From Cytophagales bacterium (GTDB lineage Bacteria > Bacteroidota > Bacteroidia > Cytophagales > Spirosomataceae), in assembly GCA_013298025.1 (NCBI GenBank), contig JAAFJE010000019.1, positions 20,798 to 84,797 of the forward strand: a stretch of 64,000 bases of DNA, given 5' to 3'. Position 1 is the first letter of the stretch. Each line of letters starts with the position of its first letter. A program made the translations under genes and the position numbers. The notes below the pieces were generated by a model. The model did no database searches. It was not told the DNA's origin and saw only the letters and a program-made list of their open reading frames with translations. Of the stretch, positions 17,152 through 26,552 are shown piece by piece.

Positions 17152-18222
17152 TTAAAAATTATCAAAGAAAGAGCCTCCGCCATTGGAAATATTGCCTGGA
17201 CTGTCCTTTTTTAATTCTTCCATTACAGACGAAACGGTAGGTAAACCCACATCTTTGTTAGCGATTTTCTTAATTTTCGACTTTAAAGCATTGGCTTCTT
17301 TGAGTTCATCTTTCAGTTCTGTTTTTTCTTCTTCTACGGCAGTTGACGCTTCATCTACCAGTGCAGTTGGCACAGACGCAATAGGCGGAAGTCCCAAATA
17401 GCTTTCATCTAAATTAGCTTCCTCTTGCAAAAACGTATTGAAAGAAGGAAGGTCGGCTGTAGGCAATTCTTCTTGTTGCAAGATAGTCGAAACCGTTGGC
17501 AATTCAAATACTTCTTCGTCTGCCTCCACGTCTGATGTAGATTGCTCGGCTGTTGGTTCACCTACTGTTTGTTCCTCAATTGGGAATACCGCCTCTATCG
17601 GCGGTACTGTTACGACTGGCTCGACCGTAGCCACAGGTACTGCCACTGGTTCTGCTGTGGCAACAGGCAAGTTGGTTCTTTCCTCAAACTTAGCCACTTT
17701 TTCAAGTGTTTCGCTGGCAAACTTTTTGAGTTCGTTCACCAACAATTCTTTGTAACGCTCCAAAGCCTTGGTATCACGCTCAAGCGACTGTAGGCGATGC
17801 TCTGCCTCCTCAACCATAAATGCCGCTTTATTTTCGGCATCAGAAAGCACCATATTAGCTTGGCGTTTGGCTTCGGTATGAATACCCTCTACCTCTTGCG
17901 TTGCCTGCTTTACTATATAATCGGCTTCGGCTTGGGCGGTTTCAATCACTTTATTTGCCTCAAGCTGTGCCTTTTCGTTGATTTCACGCTGTGCATCTTC
18001 GGCAACCTTGATGGTTTTAAATAAACTACTTTCAATTTCTTTGATTCTATTGATTTCTCGCTCAGACGCTTCCAATTGCTGTTTTGCCATGCGTAATTCA
18101 TCGCCTACTCGTTCCCACTCTTGCGAAAGCGAAAGCAAAAAAGCATCGACAGATTCGGCATCGTACCCTCTAAAGCTTTTGTCAAAAGTACGTTGTCTGA
18201 TTTCTAAAGGAGTAATTCTCAT
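17152..18222 (-). CDS. DivIVA-domain coiled-coil protein
   Basis: A 356-residue protein beginning MRITPLEIRQRTFDKSFRGY, the characteristic DivIVA/GpsB N-terminal motif that binds membrane in Gram-positive bacteria. A long coiled coil follows (about residues 30-185, Glu/Ala/Lys-rich), then a disordered tail with repeats of Val/Pro/Thr/Glu (about 190-250) and an acidic C-terminus. DivIVA proteins localise to curved membranes and organise division or growth; function in Bacteroidota is poorly known. There is a terminator downstream; the gene upstream on this strand is the WD40 gene. Confidence 0.88.
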   Translation of the reverse strand: MRITPLEIRQRTFDKSFRGYDAESVDAFLLSLSQEWERVGDELRMAKQQLEASEREINRIKEIESSLFKTIKVAEDAQREINEKAQLEANKVIETAQAEADYIVKQATQEVEGIHTEAKRQANMVLSDAENKAAFMVEEAEHRLQSLERDTKALERYKELLVNELKKFASETLEKVAKFEERTNLPVATAEPVAVPVATVEPVVTVPPIEAVFPIEEQTVGEPTAEQSTSDVEADEEVFELPTVSTILQQEELPTADLPSFNTFLQEEANLDESYLGLPPIASVPTALVDEASTAVEEEKTELKDELKEANALKSKIKKIANKDVGLPTVSSVMEELKKDSPGNISNGGGSFFDNF

Positions 18223-18345
18223 ATTTTTCTACATTTTTCGTAAAGAGAACCATTGGTTGTTTTAGGCCCACAGACCAATCTTCTCACAAAGGTATAAATT
18301 AATATAGTTATTTATTATCAAATTGTTAGAGCAATCTTGAAAAAT

Positions 18346-19260
18346 TTAGTTTTTTACTTCAATTTTCCAAACAGACACCCGTTTATCATCGGAAGCCGAC
18401 ACCAGTAAACCCTTGTGCGACGACCACCAAAGCTTATTGACAGACGTTCCATGACCCGCATGGCGTGCCTTATCTATGACTTTGAGCAGACGAAATTGCT
18501 GACTATCCCAAATTTTAATCGACTTATCCATACTAGCCGTAGCAAAAAAATGCCCATCTGGACTAAAGCAAATATCATTAATTGCAAAAAGATGTGCTAC
18601 AATGTCTTTGTGTAAAGCATAGTTATTGGCAACATCCCATACTTTTAAATGTGCATCTCGGCTACCACTGAGCAAAAACTGGTAATCGGGTGAATATTTT
18701 ATACAAAATACAGAATTTTGGTGGGCTTCTATCACTTTTTGTAAAGAAAAATCTTCAAGACTGAAAATTTTAATCGTATTGTCGCTATACGCTACGGCTA
18801 AATGCTGTTCTACTTGATTTACGGCTATACTCCGCACACTTTTATCAGAAGCCTTGATATGCTTACGCACTGCAAACGATAGAGCATCCATTACAACAAT
18901 CGTCCCATCAGCCAAGCCAACGTAAGCCGTATCTTCGACAATTACAATACAAAAAATAGCCGCAGAAGTAATTTTGGTAGCCGCCAGTTCTTTTTTATCC
19001 CGTACATCAATTACATGAATGCCGTCGAAATTTTGTCCTATCCATAAATATTCACGGCGGGCATCCCAGCCGAGTGCATAAATAGAGGCAGGTACTTGTG
19101 CCATCAGTTCGCCCACGTCTGGCGTTTGAAGATTCCAGCGAACGACTAATCCATCGCCAGCCGCCGAGAAAAAACGGGCATTATCGCCACTAGCAGCTAG
19201 GGCATACACGCCATCTCTGTGTCCTGAGAAAGTATCTAATTTTTCAACTTGTATGTGCAT
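18346..19260 (-). CDS. WD40-repeat beta-propeller protein
   Basis: A 304-residue cytoplasmic protein made almost wholly of seven WD40-type blades; clear ones are YSPDYQFLLSGSRDAHLKVW and FSPDGHFFATASMDKSIKIW. There is no signal peptide or enzymatic domain, so it is probably a protein-interaction platform. The frame extends to an ATG at 19305, but a good -7 box (19294-19287) lies between the two starts, so the ATG at 19260 (MHIQVEKLDTFSGH) is chosen. Confidence 0.88.
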   Translation of the reverse strand: MHIQVEKLDTFSGHRDGVYALAASGDNARFFSAAGDGLVVRWNLQTPDVGELMAQVPASIYALGWDARREYLWIGQNFDGIHVIDVRDKKELAATKITSAAIFCIVIVEDTAYVGLADGTIVVMDALSFAVRKHIKASDKSVRSIAVNQVEQHLAVAYSDNTIKIFSLEDFSLQKVIEAHQNSVFCIKYSPDYQFLLSGSRDAHLKVWDVANNYALHKDIVAHLFAINDICFSPDGHFFATASMDKSIKIWDSQQFRLLKVIDKARHAGHGTSVNKLWWSSHKGLLVSASDDKRVSVWKIEVKN

Positions 19261-19286
19261 CCTGTAAATTTCTGTCTTAAAGTCTG

Positions 19287-19317
19287 CAAAAATACAGCTT
19301 TTCAACCTACCAACAAA
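19287..19317 (-). promoter_or_regulatory. Promoter of the WD40 gene
   Basis: Minus strand: -33 TTTG (19317-19314), 19-base spacer, -7 TATTTTTG (19294-19287). Its position rules out the longer start at 19305. Confidence 0.72.
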
Positions 19318-19332
19318 AGTCAGTTTTATTTG

Positions 19333-19340
19333 TAATTTTG
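19333..19340 (+). promoter_or_regulatory. -7 box upstream of the phosphopantetheinyl transferase gene
   Basis: TAATTTTG matches TAnnTTTG and lies 25 bases before the ATG. No good TTTG -33 box is visible at the right distance. Confidence 0.45.
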
Positions 19341-19365
19341 TCTATCGAACAATCCCCCCATCAAT

Positions 19366-20022
19366 ATGGCATTATCTTTTTGTGACGACCTTCATGCTAC
19401 TGGTAAAATAGCCATTTGGCAGATAGAAGAATCAACGCAGTTTTATTGTGATTTTCTTGACATTGCTCCCAGTCAAGTGGCAACACAAAGCAATGCTACG
19501 CATCCACAAAAGCAATTAGAATGGCTCGCCAGTAGAACTTGCCTCAAATATTTATGCCAAGCCATGCGCATTCCTTTTACGGGCGTAAGCAAAGACCAGC
19601 ACAACAATCCTTCGTTGCTATCGAATACGGCACAAATCTCTATTACCCATACAGACCGCTATGTGGCGTGTGGCATAGATACCACGCAAGCCATTGGATT
19701 AGACATTGAAAAAGTTTCTACCAAATTTTTAAAAGTAAAACACAAATACCTCCATCCCGATGAGCAACACAGCGACGACCTGCAAGCACTATGTGTGTAT
19801 TGGTGTGCCAAAGAAAGTTTGTACAAATGGCATGGACTCAAAAATCTGAGTTTTAAAGAACATATCTTTATTGAGCCGTTTGCCCAAAATGCTTCCTTGC
19901 TACAAGCCCAAGTAATGCCCCCCGACCATCGGCATAGCGTTCATCAGCTTGGAGTATATTACATAGAAGATTACATTCTGACTACCACCAAGCAACACCT
20001 ATACGATACAAAGGCATTTTAG
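19366..20022 (+). CDS. 4'-phosphopantetheinyl transferase superfamily protein
   Basis: Transfers phosphopantetheine from CoA to a serine of a carrier protein. The 218-residue product has the two diagnostic motifs: IGLDIEKV (about residues 109-116) with the metal-binding Asp and Glu, and WCAKESLYKWHG (about 146-157). This is a Sfp-type length rather than the short AcpS type. No NRPS or PKS genes lie nearby, so the target may be the fatty-acid acyl carrier protein or a distant cluster. It is convergent with the SirB1-type gene, 21 bases apart. Confidence 0.9.
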   Translation: MALSFCDDLHATGKIAIWQIEESTQFYCDFLDIAPSQVATQSNATHPQKQLEWLASRTCLKYLCQAMRIPFTGVSKDQHNNPSLLSNTAQISITHTDRYVACGIDTTQAIGLDIEKVSTKFLKVKHKYLHPDEQHSDDLQALCVYWCAKESLYKWHGLKNLSFKEHIFIEPFAQNASLLQAQVMPPDHRHSVHQLGVYYIEDYILTTTKQHLYDTKAF

Positions 20023-20043
20023 TGCAAGTGTTTGCCCAAAGCA

Positions 20044-20880
20044 TCAATCTAGCAAATATTGAAGTGCTTGCTCTAGCTCTTTTACTTTATCGTGGTCGCC
20101 TACTTTTTCAAAAGAAAGAATCAGGTTACGCAAAACACGCCTAATGATGTCGGCATTGCTACAAGGTTCGTAAAAAGTATCGTTAGGCTCTAAATTGAGT
20201 TGAGCTAAATAATTATCAATATCGCTTTTACTAAAAACAATGCCTTTATTGAAAACATTGATATAAAATTGCAATCGCTCCGATTTGTAGGTGACAATAA
20301 ACAAACTGGGTAAGTTTACGCCATAAATGGGCATCCCAATTTTTTGGGCGATAAGCATATAAATGGCACACAGCGAAATAGGATTACCTTTTTTGGCATC
20401 CATCACCACATTAATCATAGAATTAGAAGCCGCATGAAAATGCTTGGTATTCGCTCCAAATTTAAACTTTTGGAAGAAAATGGCATTCAGCGTCTTCACC
20501 TCGTCCATAGGGTGCATATTATCTCTAAACTCTTGCCATACATCAAAATACATTTGGTCGAGGTCGGTGCGTAGTTTTTCTAAAGAAAGTTCTGGGTATT
20601 GATAAGTAGCAATCACCCACAATCCTTCGAGCAAATCTTTTGCACCCGTTTCGTACCATGCCTGCAAACGCCCAATAAAGGCTTGGTATTGCAAACCGTG
20701 TATGATGTCTTCTATTTTGCGTTGCATCACAGGACTTAGCGACGAGTCTTCCCATCTATCTTCTAAAAAGGGAATCACTTCACCTCCTAGCGAGCGTATT
20801 TTGGTTTCGACCAACGATACAACTTCCACATCTTCGTCATCTAGTAAAGAAACTAGCGCCTTGATTTCAGCTACATTCAT
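20044..20880 (-). CDS. SirB1-type transglutaminase-like protein
   Basis: A 278-residue protein with the SirB1/transglutaminase-like core: FKFGANTKHFHAASNSMINV followed by KKGNPISLCAIYMLIAQKIG (about residues 132-170), where the Cys of SLC and a downstream region around YGVNLPSLFIV form the family core. SirB1-family proteins are widespread and of uncertain function; many carry TPRs after the core, and the C-terminal 50 residues here are helical. No enzymatic activity is claimed. Confidence 0.82.
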   Translation of the reverse strand: MNVAEIKALVSLLDDEDVEVVSLVETKIRSLGGEVIPFLEDRWEDSSLSPVMQRKIEDIIHGLQYQAFIGRLQAWYETGAKDLLEGLWVIATYQYPELSLEKLRTDLDQMYFDVWQEFRDNMHPMDEVKTLNAIFFQKFKFGANTKHFHAASNSMINVVMDAKKGNPISLCAIYMLIAQKIGMPIYGVNLPSLFIVTYKSERLQFYINVFNKGIVFSKSDIDNYLAQLNLEPNDTFYEPCSNADIIRRVLRNLILSFEKVGDHDKVKELEQALQYLLD

Positions 20881-21019
20881 AAGCGTTCTCTATGTCATTT
20901 TTTTTAATTATTTAAGTTAAATGTTTATAAATTAATTACAAATAAATTGTGTTTTTTTCTCTAAAAATACCGTTTGCTCACAAATAGAAAATATAATTTT
21001 TTTTAGATATAGATTCTAC

Positions 21020-21027
21020 TAAATTTG
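21020..21027 (+). promoter_or_regulatory. -7 box of galE
   Basis: TAAATTTG matches TAnnTTTG. It lies 33 bases before the ATG at 21060 and only 9 before the upstream ATG at 21036, which favours 21060 as the start. No convincing -33 box was found. Confidence 0.5.
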
Positions 21028-21059
21028 TTGCATTAATGCTCATTAAAACCCCATTACAC

Positions 21060-22079
21060 ATGAAAATACTCGTTACTGGCGGTGCCGGATTCATCGGTTC
21101 TCATACAGTGGTAGAATTATTCAAAGCTGGTTATGAATCGGTAATTCTCGACAACTTTTCTAATTCTGAAAAAGCTGTTTTAGATGGTTTAAAAGAAATT
21201 ATCGGACAAGAAACGCCCTATTACGAAGCCGATATTAATGACCCAGCCGCATGGGATAAAGTTTTTACAGAAAATAAAATAGATGGTATCATCCATTTTG
21301 CCGCCAACAAAGCTGTAGGCGAATCGGTACAAAACCCCTTGAAATACTACCGAAACAACGTAGCGGCAACAGTACTCATGATTGAAAAGATGCAAGAATA
21401 TGGCGTAAGCAACCTTGTGTTCTCTTCTTCTTGTACAGTATATGGCGAACCCGACAGCCTGCCCGTAACCGAGCAATCGCCTATCAAGCCTGCCAACTCG
21501 CCTTATGGCAATACCAAGCAAATTTGTGAGGAAATCATCAAAGACACCGTAGCTACGCAAAAAGGTTTACGTGCTATCTCGTTGCGATACTTCAACCCAA
21601 TCGGGGCACATGAAACGGTACTTATTGGCGAATTGCCTATTGGTGTACCTGCCAACCTTGTTCCTTTTATTACACAAACAGTAGCCGGACTTAGAGGGCA
21701 ACTTTCAGTGTTTGGCGACGATTACCCAACGCGAGACGGCACCGCCGTAAGAGATTACATCCATGTAGTTGACCTAGCCAAAGCACACGTTTCGGCCTTA
21801 GCGTTGTTGATTAAGCAAGGTGACGCACCTGCCTACTATGACATCTTTAATATTGGAACAGGAACTGGTAGCTCGGTGTTGGAAGTGATTACAGCTTTTG
21901 AAAAAGCCACTGGTTTGAAAGTAGATTATGCCATCAAGCCAAGAAGAGCTGGTGACGTAACCGCAGTATATGCCGACTGCACCAAGTCGAACGAAGTATT
22001 AGGCTGGAAAACAGAGAAAACCTTGGAAGATGCCCTAGGTGATGCTTGGCGTTGGCAAGAAAAAGTAGCGAAACGCTAA
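21060..22079 (+). CDS. galE: UDP-glucose 4-epimerase
   Basis: Interconverts UDP-glucose and UDP-galactose with bound NAD. The 339-residue product starts MKILVTGGAGFIGSHTVVEL with the Rossmann GGAGFIGSH motif; the catalytic Ser is in FSSSCTVYG and the YxxxK pair in SPYGNTKQ. Length matches E. coli GalE (338). An ATG 24 bases upstream is in frame but leaves an atypical N-terminus. It probably supplies UDP-galactose for surface polysaccharide (inference). Confidence 0.95.
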   Translation: MKILVTGGAGFIGSHTVVELFKAGYESVILDNFSNSEKAVLDGLKEIIGQETPYYEADINDPAAWDKVFTENKIDGIIHFAANKAVGESVQNPLKYYRNNVAATVLMIEKMQEYGVSNLVFSSSCTVYGEPDSLPVTEQSPIKPANSPYGNTKQICEEIIKDTVATQKGLRAISLRYFNPIGAHETVLIGELPIGVPANLVPFITQTVAGLRGQLSVFGDDYPTRDGTAVRDYIHVVDLAKAHVSALALLIKQGDAPAYYDIFNIGTGTGSSVLEVITAFEKATGLKVDYAIKPRRAGDVTAVYADCTKSNEVLGWKTEKTLEDALGDAWRWQEKVAKR

Positions 22080-22083
22080 AGTA

Positions 22084-22190
22084 AGTTAGTGAATTAGTGA
22101 TTGAGCGAGTTAGTGATTTAATTTACAATAGCTTATAGTCTATTTTTGATGAAAATTCCTGAAAAGCAAAACACTAATTCACAATTCACC
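22084..22190. repeat. Dispersed TTAGTGA-type intergenic repeat, copy 1
   Basis: Left arm of degenerate TTAGTGAA/TTAGTGAT units (22086-22118) and right arm CACTAATTCACAATTCACC (22172-22190), partly complementary, between the convergent galE and chromate transporter genes. The right arm aligns with the segment near 62300-62335. Confidence 0.55.
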
Positions 22191-22199
22191 ATTGATATA

Positions 22200-23372
22200 T
22201 CATACATACAGAATCAAACCAAGGAGTAATCCGCCGAGAAAAATAAAGAAGGTTGGTATTTTGGTATAACGTACCACCAATAAAGTAATGGCGATGGTCA
22301 GCATTCCTACGTAATCGCCCTTAGAAGCAATGGGCATCAGAAACGTAACAGCCGCCGACAACGTTAAACCCACCGATGCTGCATTGATGCCTTCTAAAGA
22401 AGCCCTAATCGCTCTATACTGTTTGAGTTGCCCCCAGATGCGATACACAAAGAAAATCAGGAACGTTCCAGGCAGAAAAATTCCTAAAGCTCCTACTGCA
22501 CTTCCCAACAATTCATAGCCTAATCCTTCACCTTTCAAGACAAGTGTACCCAAATAAGAGGTAAACGCAAAAACAGGCCCCGGCAAAGCCTGCGACAAAG
22601 CCATGCCCGTAAGGAAATCGTCGCTTCTGATGACTTCTTTAAACTCTACAAACTCGGTATAAAGCATCGGAGCAAGTACTTGTCCTCCGCCAAATACAAG
22701 GCTTCCGTTACGGTAAAAATTTTCAAAAAGTAGAATAGGCGTTGCCTGCGTCACATTTCCTAATAAAGCCAAAAAAACCAGAAATCCCCAAAAAAGGTGA
22801 AAATTCGACCAAGGAATAACCATTTTGTGTTTGTTCTGCTCAGGATAATCTTTATAGTTTAAGGCCGTAAATGTACCGCAAATAATCAAGGCAATAGGAC
22901 AAACCCAAGGTGACTGAAAATAGAAGGAAAAACCTGCCGACAACAACATGAGCCAATAACCTGATTGTTTTTTCAGAACTAATTTTCCTAATAAAATACC
23001 AGAATGAATAATCAGGGCAATACCAATGGGTTGGATAAATTTAATAATATCTCGGTTTCTAAGATAAGTCATGCCCAAGGCAGCGGCAGTCATAATAATC
23101 ACCGCAGGCGTAACCCAAATCAGCAACGTAAGATAAGCCAAGTTAGAGCCTCCTCGCTTATAACCAATAGCGGTGAGTACTTGTGTAGAGGTAGGTCCCG
23201 GCAAAATGGCACACAATGCCTGTATTTCGAGCAGTTCTTCTTCGGTGAGGTATTGTTTCTTTTTAACCAGTCGGTCGATAAACATCGCTAGGTGTACCTG
23301 TGGCCCACCAAAAGTTGTAAACGCCAATAGTAATATATCTTTCAAAAAATCAATATGCTTTAATCCTTTCAT
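22200..23372 (-). CDS. chrA: Chromate transporter (CHR family)
   Basis: A 390-residue inner-membrane protein of the CHR family with two homologous halves. The first half holds TFGGPQVHLAMF and GPTSTQVLTAIGY (about residues 19-70); the second holds VFGGGQVLAPMLY and SQALPGPVFAF (about 225-270). About 10-12 hydrophobic helices are visible. Characterised members export chromate or take part in sulfate-linked transport; substrate here is inferred from family. It stands alone. Confidence 0.9.
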   Translation of the reverse strand: MKGLKHIDFLKDILLLAFTTFGGPQVHLAMFIDRLVKKKQYLTEEELLEIQALCAILPGPTSTQVLTAIGYKRGGSNLAYLTLLIWVTPAVIIMTAAALGMTYLRNRDIIKFIQPIGIALIIHSGILLGKLVLKKQSGYWLMLLSAGFSFYFQSPWVCPIALIICGTFTALNYKDYPEQNKHKMVIPWSNFHLFWGFLVFLALLGNVTQATPILLFENFYRNGSLVFGGGQVLAPMLYTEFVEFKEVIRSDDFLTGMALSQALPGPVFAFTSYLGTLVLKGEGLGYELLGSAVGALGIFLPGTFLIFFVYRIWGQLKQYRAIRASLEGINAASVGLTLSAAVTFLMPIASKGDYVGMLTIAITLLVVRYTKIPTFFIFLGGLLLGLILYV

Positions 23373-23496
23373 GCCTATACTGTTAGAAGCCTCTTCACAA
23401 AAACAGGTTCGATTATAGCCCTATAACCAAACCTGCTGCGAAATTCAGAAAATTGTATGGATTAAACAAATAGCTTTGTTGCCACTAAATTACTAT

Positions 23497-24480
23497 TTAT
23501 TGTTTTTTTAGTCCTAATTCTACCAATCTTTCATGTAAAAACTCTCCAGCCGTCATATCGACATAGAGTTTCGGATGACTAGCACTTACACAAGAACTGA
23601 GGCAAGTCAAGTCCATTTCAGAACGTGGGTGCATAAAGAACGGTATCGAAAAACGAGAAGTACTCAGCTTTTCTCTCGGCGGATTCACTACTCGATGGAT
23701 AGTTGATTTAAGCTTATGATTCGTCAGTCTGTCGAGCATATCGCCTACGTTTACCACCACATATTCGGGTAAAGACGTAATCGGAATCCATTTGCCATCA
23801 TGGCGTAACACTTCTAATCCTTCTGCCGATGCACCCATCAAAAGTGTAATCAAATTGATGTCGCCATGCGCCGCCGCTCGCACCGCTCCTTCGGGAATTT
23901 CATCGGGATTGGGTACAGGGAAATAATGTAAGGCTCTCAGGATTGAATTGCCATTTTTTACTTTATCTTCAAAATAATCTTCTGGTAAATTCAAATAAAG
24001 GGCAATGGCTTTGAGTAAAGTTTTACCTGCTTGTTCGAGTGTTTGGTAAGCTTTTACCGTATAAGTTTCAAAATCGGGAAATTCTGTAGGAAAAACATTA
24101 GCAGGGTATTCGTTCCAAACCACATCGCCATCGTCTTGTTTGGGTTGACCAATGTGGTAAAACTCTTTCAAATCGGCTACTTTAAATCCCTTGGCTGTTT
24201 CTTTTCCTTTGCCGACATATCCTCGTTGCCCAGCAATGCCCTGTATTTCGTACTGACGCTTGAGGTCGTCGGGGGCATAAAAAAATGCTTGTACGGCTTT
24301 ATATAAAGCGTCGGTAAATTCGTCGGTCAAGCCATGATTTTTTACCGCTACAAAACCGATCGTATTGAAGGCATTGCCAAGGTCTTGTACAAAAGCTTGT
24401 TTTTTTAGGGCATCGCCCGATACAAAATCTGCCAAATCGAGCAGAGGAATGCTGTCGTGAAGTATTGCTGTATCAGTCAT
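23497..24480 (-). CDS. Isopenicillin N synthase-like 2OG-Fe(II) dioxygenase
   Basis: A 327-residue oxygenase. Residues 10-95 resemble the DIOX_N domain (IPLLDLADF, then GFVAVKNHG), and the jelly-roll core has the iron ligands His205 and Asp207 (AAHGDINLIT) and His262 (STIHRVV), plus the cosubstrate-binding Arg276-x-Ser278 (TSRFSIPFF). It is therefore expected to be active with 2-oxoglutarate. Substrate is unknown; bacterial members act on ethylene, flavonoid-like or amino-acid substrates. The downstream chrA is separated by a 124-base gap. Confidence 0.9.
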   Translation of the reverse strand: MTDTAILHDSIPLLDLADFVSGDALKKQAFVQDLGNAFNTIGFVAVKNHGLTDEFTDALYKAVQAFFYAPDDLKRQYEIQGIAGQRGYVGKGKETAKGFKVADLKEFYHIGQPKQDDGDVVWNEYPANVFPTEFPDFETYTVKAYQTLEQAGKTLLKAIALYLNLPEDYFEDKVKNGNSILRALHYFPVPNPDEIPEGAVRAAAHGDINLITLLMGASAEGLEVLRHDGKWIPITSLPEYVVVNVGDMLDRLTNHKLKSTIHRVVNPPREKLSTSRFSIPFFMHPRSEMDLTCLSSCVSASHPKLYVDMTAGEFLHERLVELGLKKQ

Positions 24481-24528
24481 TTTATAGGAAACGTTTGTTG
24501 ATTTTTACGACTATGTACCAAATAAAAA

Positions 24529-24565
24529 CGCCCAAAAGCAAGTATATTTACTCAGCTTTTGGGAG
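24529..24565 (-). terminator. Terminator after the superoxide dismutase gene
   Basis: Perfect 9-bp inverted repeat CCCAAAAGC / GCTTTTGGG with a 15-nt loop; on the minus strand it is followed by CGTTTTTATTT. It lies between the sod stop and the start of the oxygenase gene. Confidence 0.72.
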
Positions 24566-24600
24566 TACAAAGGTCTAATTAAGTTATGATTCTTCAAAAA

Positions 24601-25344
24601 CTATTTGACAGCATTTTCAAAGTTTTTGCTTACAGCATCCCAACTAACCACGTTCCAGAAGGCAGCGATATAATCGGCACGTTTGTTTTGGTATTTGAGG
24701 TAATAAGCGTGTTCCCAAACATCTAGTCCAAGGATAGGCTCACCTTTTTTCTCGGCAACATCCATCAACGGATTATCTTGGTTAGGCGTTGAGCTAATCA
24801 CCAATTTTTTATCTTGCACCAATAACCAAGCCCAGCCAGAGCCAAAACGACCCGTAGCCGCTTTCGCAAATTCTTCTTTGAATTTATCGAAAGAACCAAA
24901 CGTTGCGGTAATGGCATCGGCCAAAGCACCCGTTGGTACGCCTCCGCCTTTAGGCGAAAGGATATTCCAGAAAAATGTGTGGTTCCAGTGGCCTCCTGCG
25001 TTGTTGCGAATGGCAGGGCTTTGCTTACCAGCTTCTTTCAAAATATCTAGCAAAGAAGCTTTTTCTACGGCAGTACCAACCACCGCTTTGTTGAGGTTAT
25101 CGACATAAGCCTTATGGTGACGACCGTGGTGAATTTCCATTGTCGTTTTGTCGATGGAAGGCTCTAGGCTTTCGGGGCTATAAGGCAAGGCAGGCAATGA
25201 AAAAGGGGCAACCTCCAACATGGTTTGTTCGAGCGACATCACAGGAAATTTGCTGTTATAGCTACGACCAAACGACCAAGATTTTATGCTAGTAAGTGCC
25301 AATGCCGACGCAAGAGTACTTTTGAGAAAGCTTTTACGATTCAT
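24601..25344 (-). CDS. Exported Fe/Mn superoxide dismutase
   Basis: Converts superoxide to oxygen and hydrogen peroxide. The 247-residue product carries the metal ligands of the Fe/Mn family: His72 (METHH-type motif [10 protein letters not shown]), the second His in [10 protein letters not shown], and Asp/His in LDVWEHAYY. About 45 residues precede the SOD domain and start [20 protein letters not shown], a signal peptide with a Tat-like (R-K-S-F-L-K) motif in which the second Arg is Lys. The enzyme is therefore probably exported already folded with metal. The metal type cannot be decided by eye. Confidence 0.93.
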   Translation of the reverse strand: MNRKSFLKSTLASALALTSIKSWSFGRSYNSKFPVMSLEQTMLEVAPFSLPALPYSPESLEPSIDKTTMEIHHGRHHKAYVDNLNKAVVGTAVEKASLLDILKEAGKQSPAIRNNAGGHWNHTFFWNILSPKGGGVPTGALADAITATFGSFDKFKEEFAKAATGRFGSGWAWLLVQDKKLVISSTPNQDNPLMDVAEKKGEPILGLDVWEHAYYLKYQNKRADYIAAFWNVVSWDAVSKNFENAVK

Positions 25345-25409
25345 AGTTTAGTTATAAAAATAATTGAAAAAACAGTTACATTGTTCAATGACAAAAGCCA
25401 CCACGATAG

Positions 25410-26027
25410 TTAGTCATAAGCCACCCGACCAATAATACTACGTCCAAGCGTAATTTCGTCGGCATATTCTAAATCGCCTCCAATAGGAATACCTCTGGCA
25501 ATGGTTGATATTTTGACCCCAAGCGGCTTTAAGCGTTTGGTCAAATAAAAAGCCGTGGTATCGCCCTCCATCGTGGGGCTGAGGCCGAGAATTACTTCTT
25601 GTACGGCTTGGGTTGTACCAAGATGAGCTTCGATGCGTTGTACAAGCGAATCAATTTTCAAATCGGCAGGGCCAATGCCTTCCAAAGGTGAAATAATTCC
25701 TCCAAGCACGTGGTACAAGCCACGGTACTGAGCTGTGTTTTCGATAGCCAGTACGTCACGAGTATCTTCTACTACACATAATAACGAAACATCTCGCTTA
25801 GTATTGGCACAAATCCCACATAAATCGGCATCGGCAATATTATGGCATTGTTGGCAATAGCGAATTTGGGTACGCATAGCCGTAAGTGCCTCCGCCAAGC
25901 GAAGCGTTTGCTTTTCGTCACGTTTGAGCAAATGCAATGCCATCCGCAAAGCCGATTTCTTGCCAATACCGGGCAATTTGGCAATTTCTTCGATGGCATT
26001 TTCTATTAACTTCGATGGATAATTCAT
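25410..26027 (-). CDS. recR: Recombination mediator RecR
   Basis: RecR acts with RecO and RecF to load RecA on single-stranded gaps. The 205-residue product has an N-terminal helix-hairpin-helix (KLPGIGKKSALRMALHLL), a zinc finger with Cys58, Cys61, Cys70 and Cys73, and a Toprim domain starting LLCVVEDTRDVLAIE. Length is standard. clpS lies immediately upstream (27-base gap) and may be cotranscribed. Confidence 0.96.
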   Translation of the reverse strand: MNYPSKLIENAIEEIAKLPGIGKKSALRMALHLLKRDEKQTLRLAEALTAMRTQIRYCQQCHNIADADLCGICANTKRDVSLLCVVEDTRDVLAIENTAQYRGLYHVLGGIISPLEGIGPADLKIDSLVQRIEAHLGTTQAVQEVILGLSPTMEGDTTAFYLTKRLKPLGVKISTIARGIPIGGDLEYADEITLGRSIIGRVAYD

Positions 26028-26054
26028 AGCATAAGTGATTGAATGCTGGGATAT

Positions 26055-26342
26055 TTACATGACCTCCGCAGCAATGCCACGACGACAAATATCATTACGC
26101 ATAGGAGCAAGCTCGTCGAACGAACCCTTTTTTACAGAACATTTCCCCTTGTAATGAATCAACAAAGTGCATTGTTCGGCTTGTTCGGGCGTGTGGCCAC
26201 ATACTTCGATGAGCGTTTCTATCACATAGTCGAACGTATTTACATCGTCATTAAATACAACGAGGTCATATTGCTCTACATCAATCACCTCGTCGAGAAC
26301 TTCTACCTGTACATCTTCCTCAAATTGTTCAAATGGTCGCAT
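26055..26342 (-). CDS. clpS: ClpS-family Clp protease adaptor
   Basis: ClpS delivers N-degron substrates to ClpA(C)P. The 95-residue product has the core pattern YDLVVFNDDVNTFDYVIETL (about residues 25-44), with the NDD and T residues of the substrate pocket, and then GHTPEQAEQCTLLIHYKGKC. The C-terminal part (VKKGSFDELAPMRND) differs slightly from proteobacterial ClpS but fits Bacteroidota forms. No clpA is nearby. Confidence 0.88.
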   Translation of the reverse strand: MRPFEQFEEDVQVEVLDEVIDVEQYDLVVFNDDVNTFDYVIETLIEVCGHTPEQAEQCTLLIHYKGKCSVKKGSFDELAPMRNDICRRGIAAEVM

Positions 26343-26472
26343 GACTCGTAATTTTTATCTAAATTTATATTTAATCTTTGTTGGCAGTTGATAGGCAAAC
26401 ACCGCCAGTCATTCTACCGTCTTTTTTCAAGAAGTTATTTACAACAAATTTACTAAAAATATCGGTTTAATG

Positions 26473-26480
26473 TATTTTTG
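26473..26480 (+). promoter_or_regulatory. -7 box upstream of the sodium-solute symporter gene
   Basis: TATTTTTG matches TAnnTTTG, 72 bases before the ATG at 26553. No clear -33 box. Confidence 0.4.
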
Positions 26481-26552
26481 CCTCATAACAACCCATAGAT
26501 TACAACAATAATTCTATTTAATTAAACACTCATTTATAGCCCCTAATAGCCA

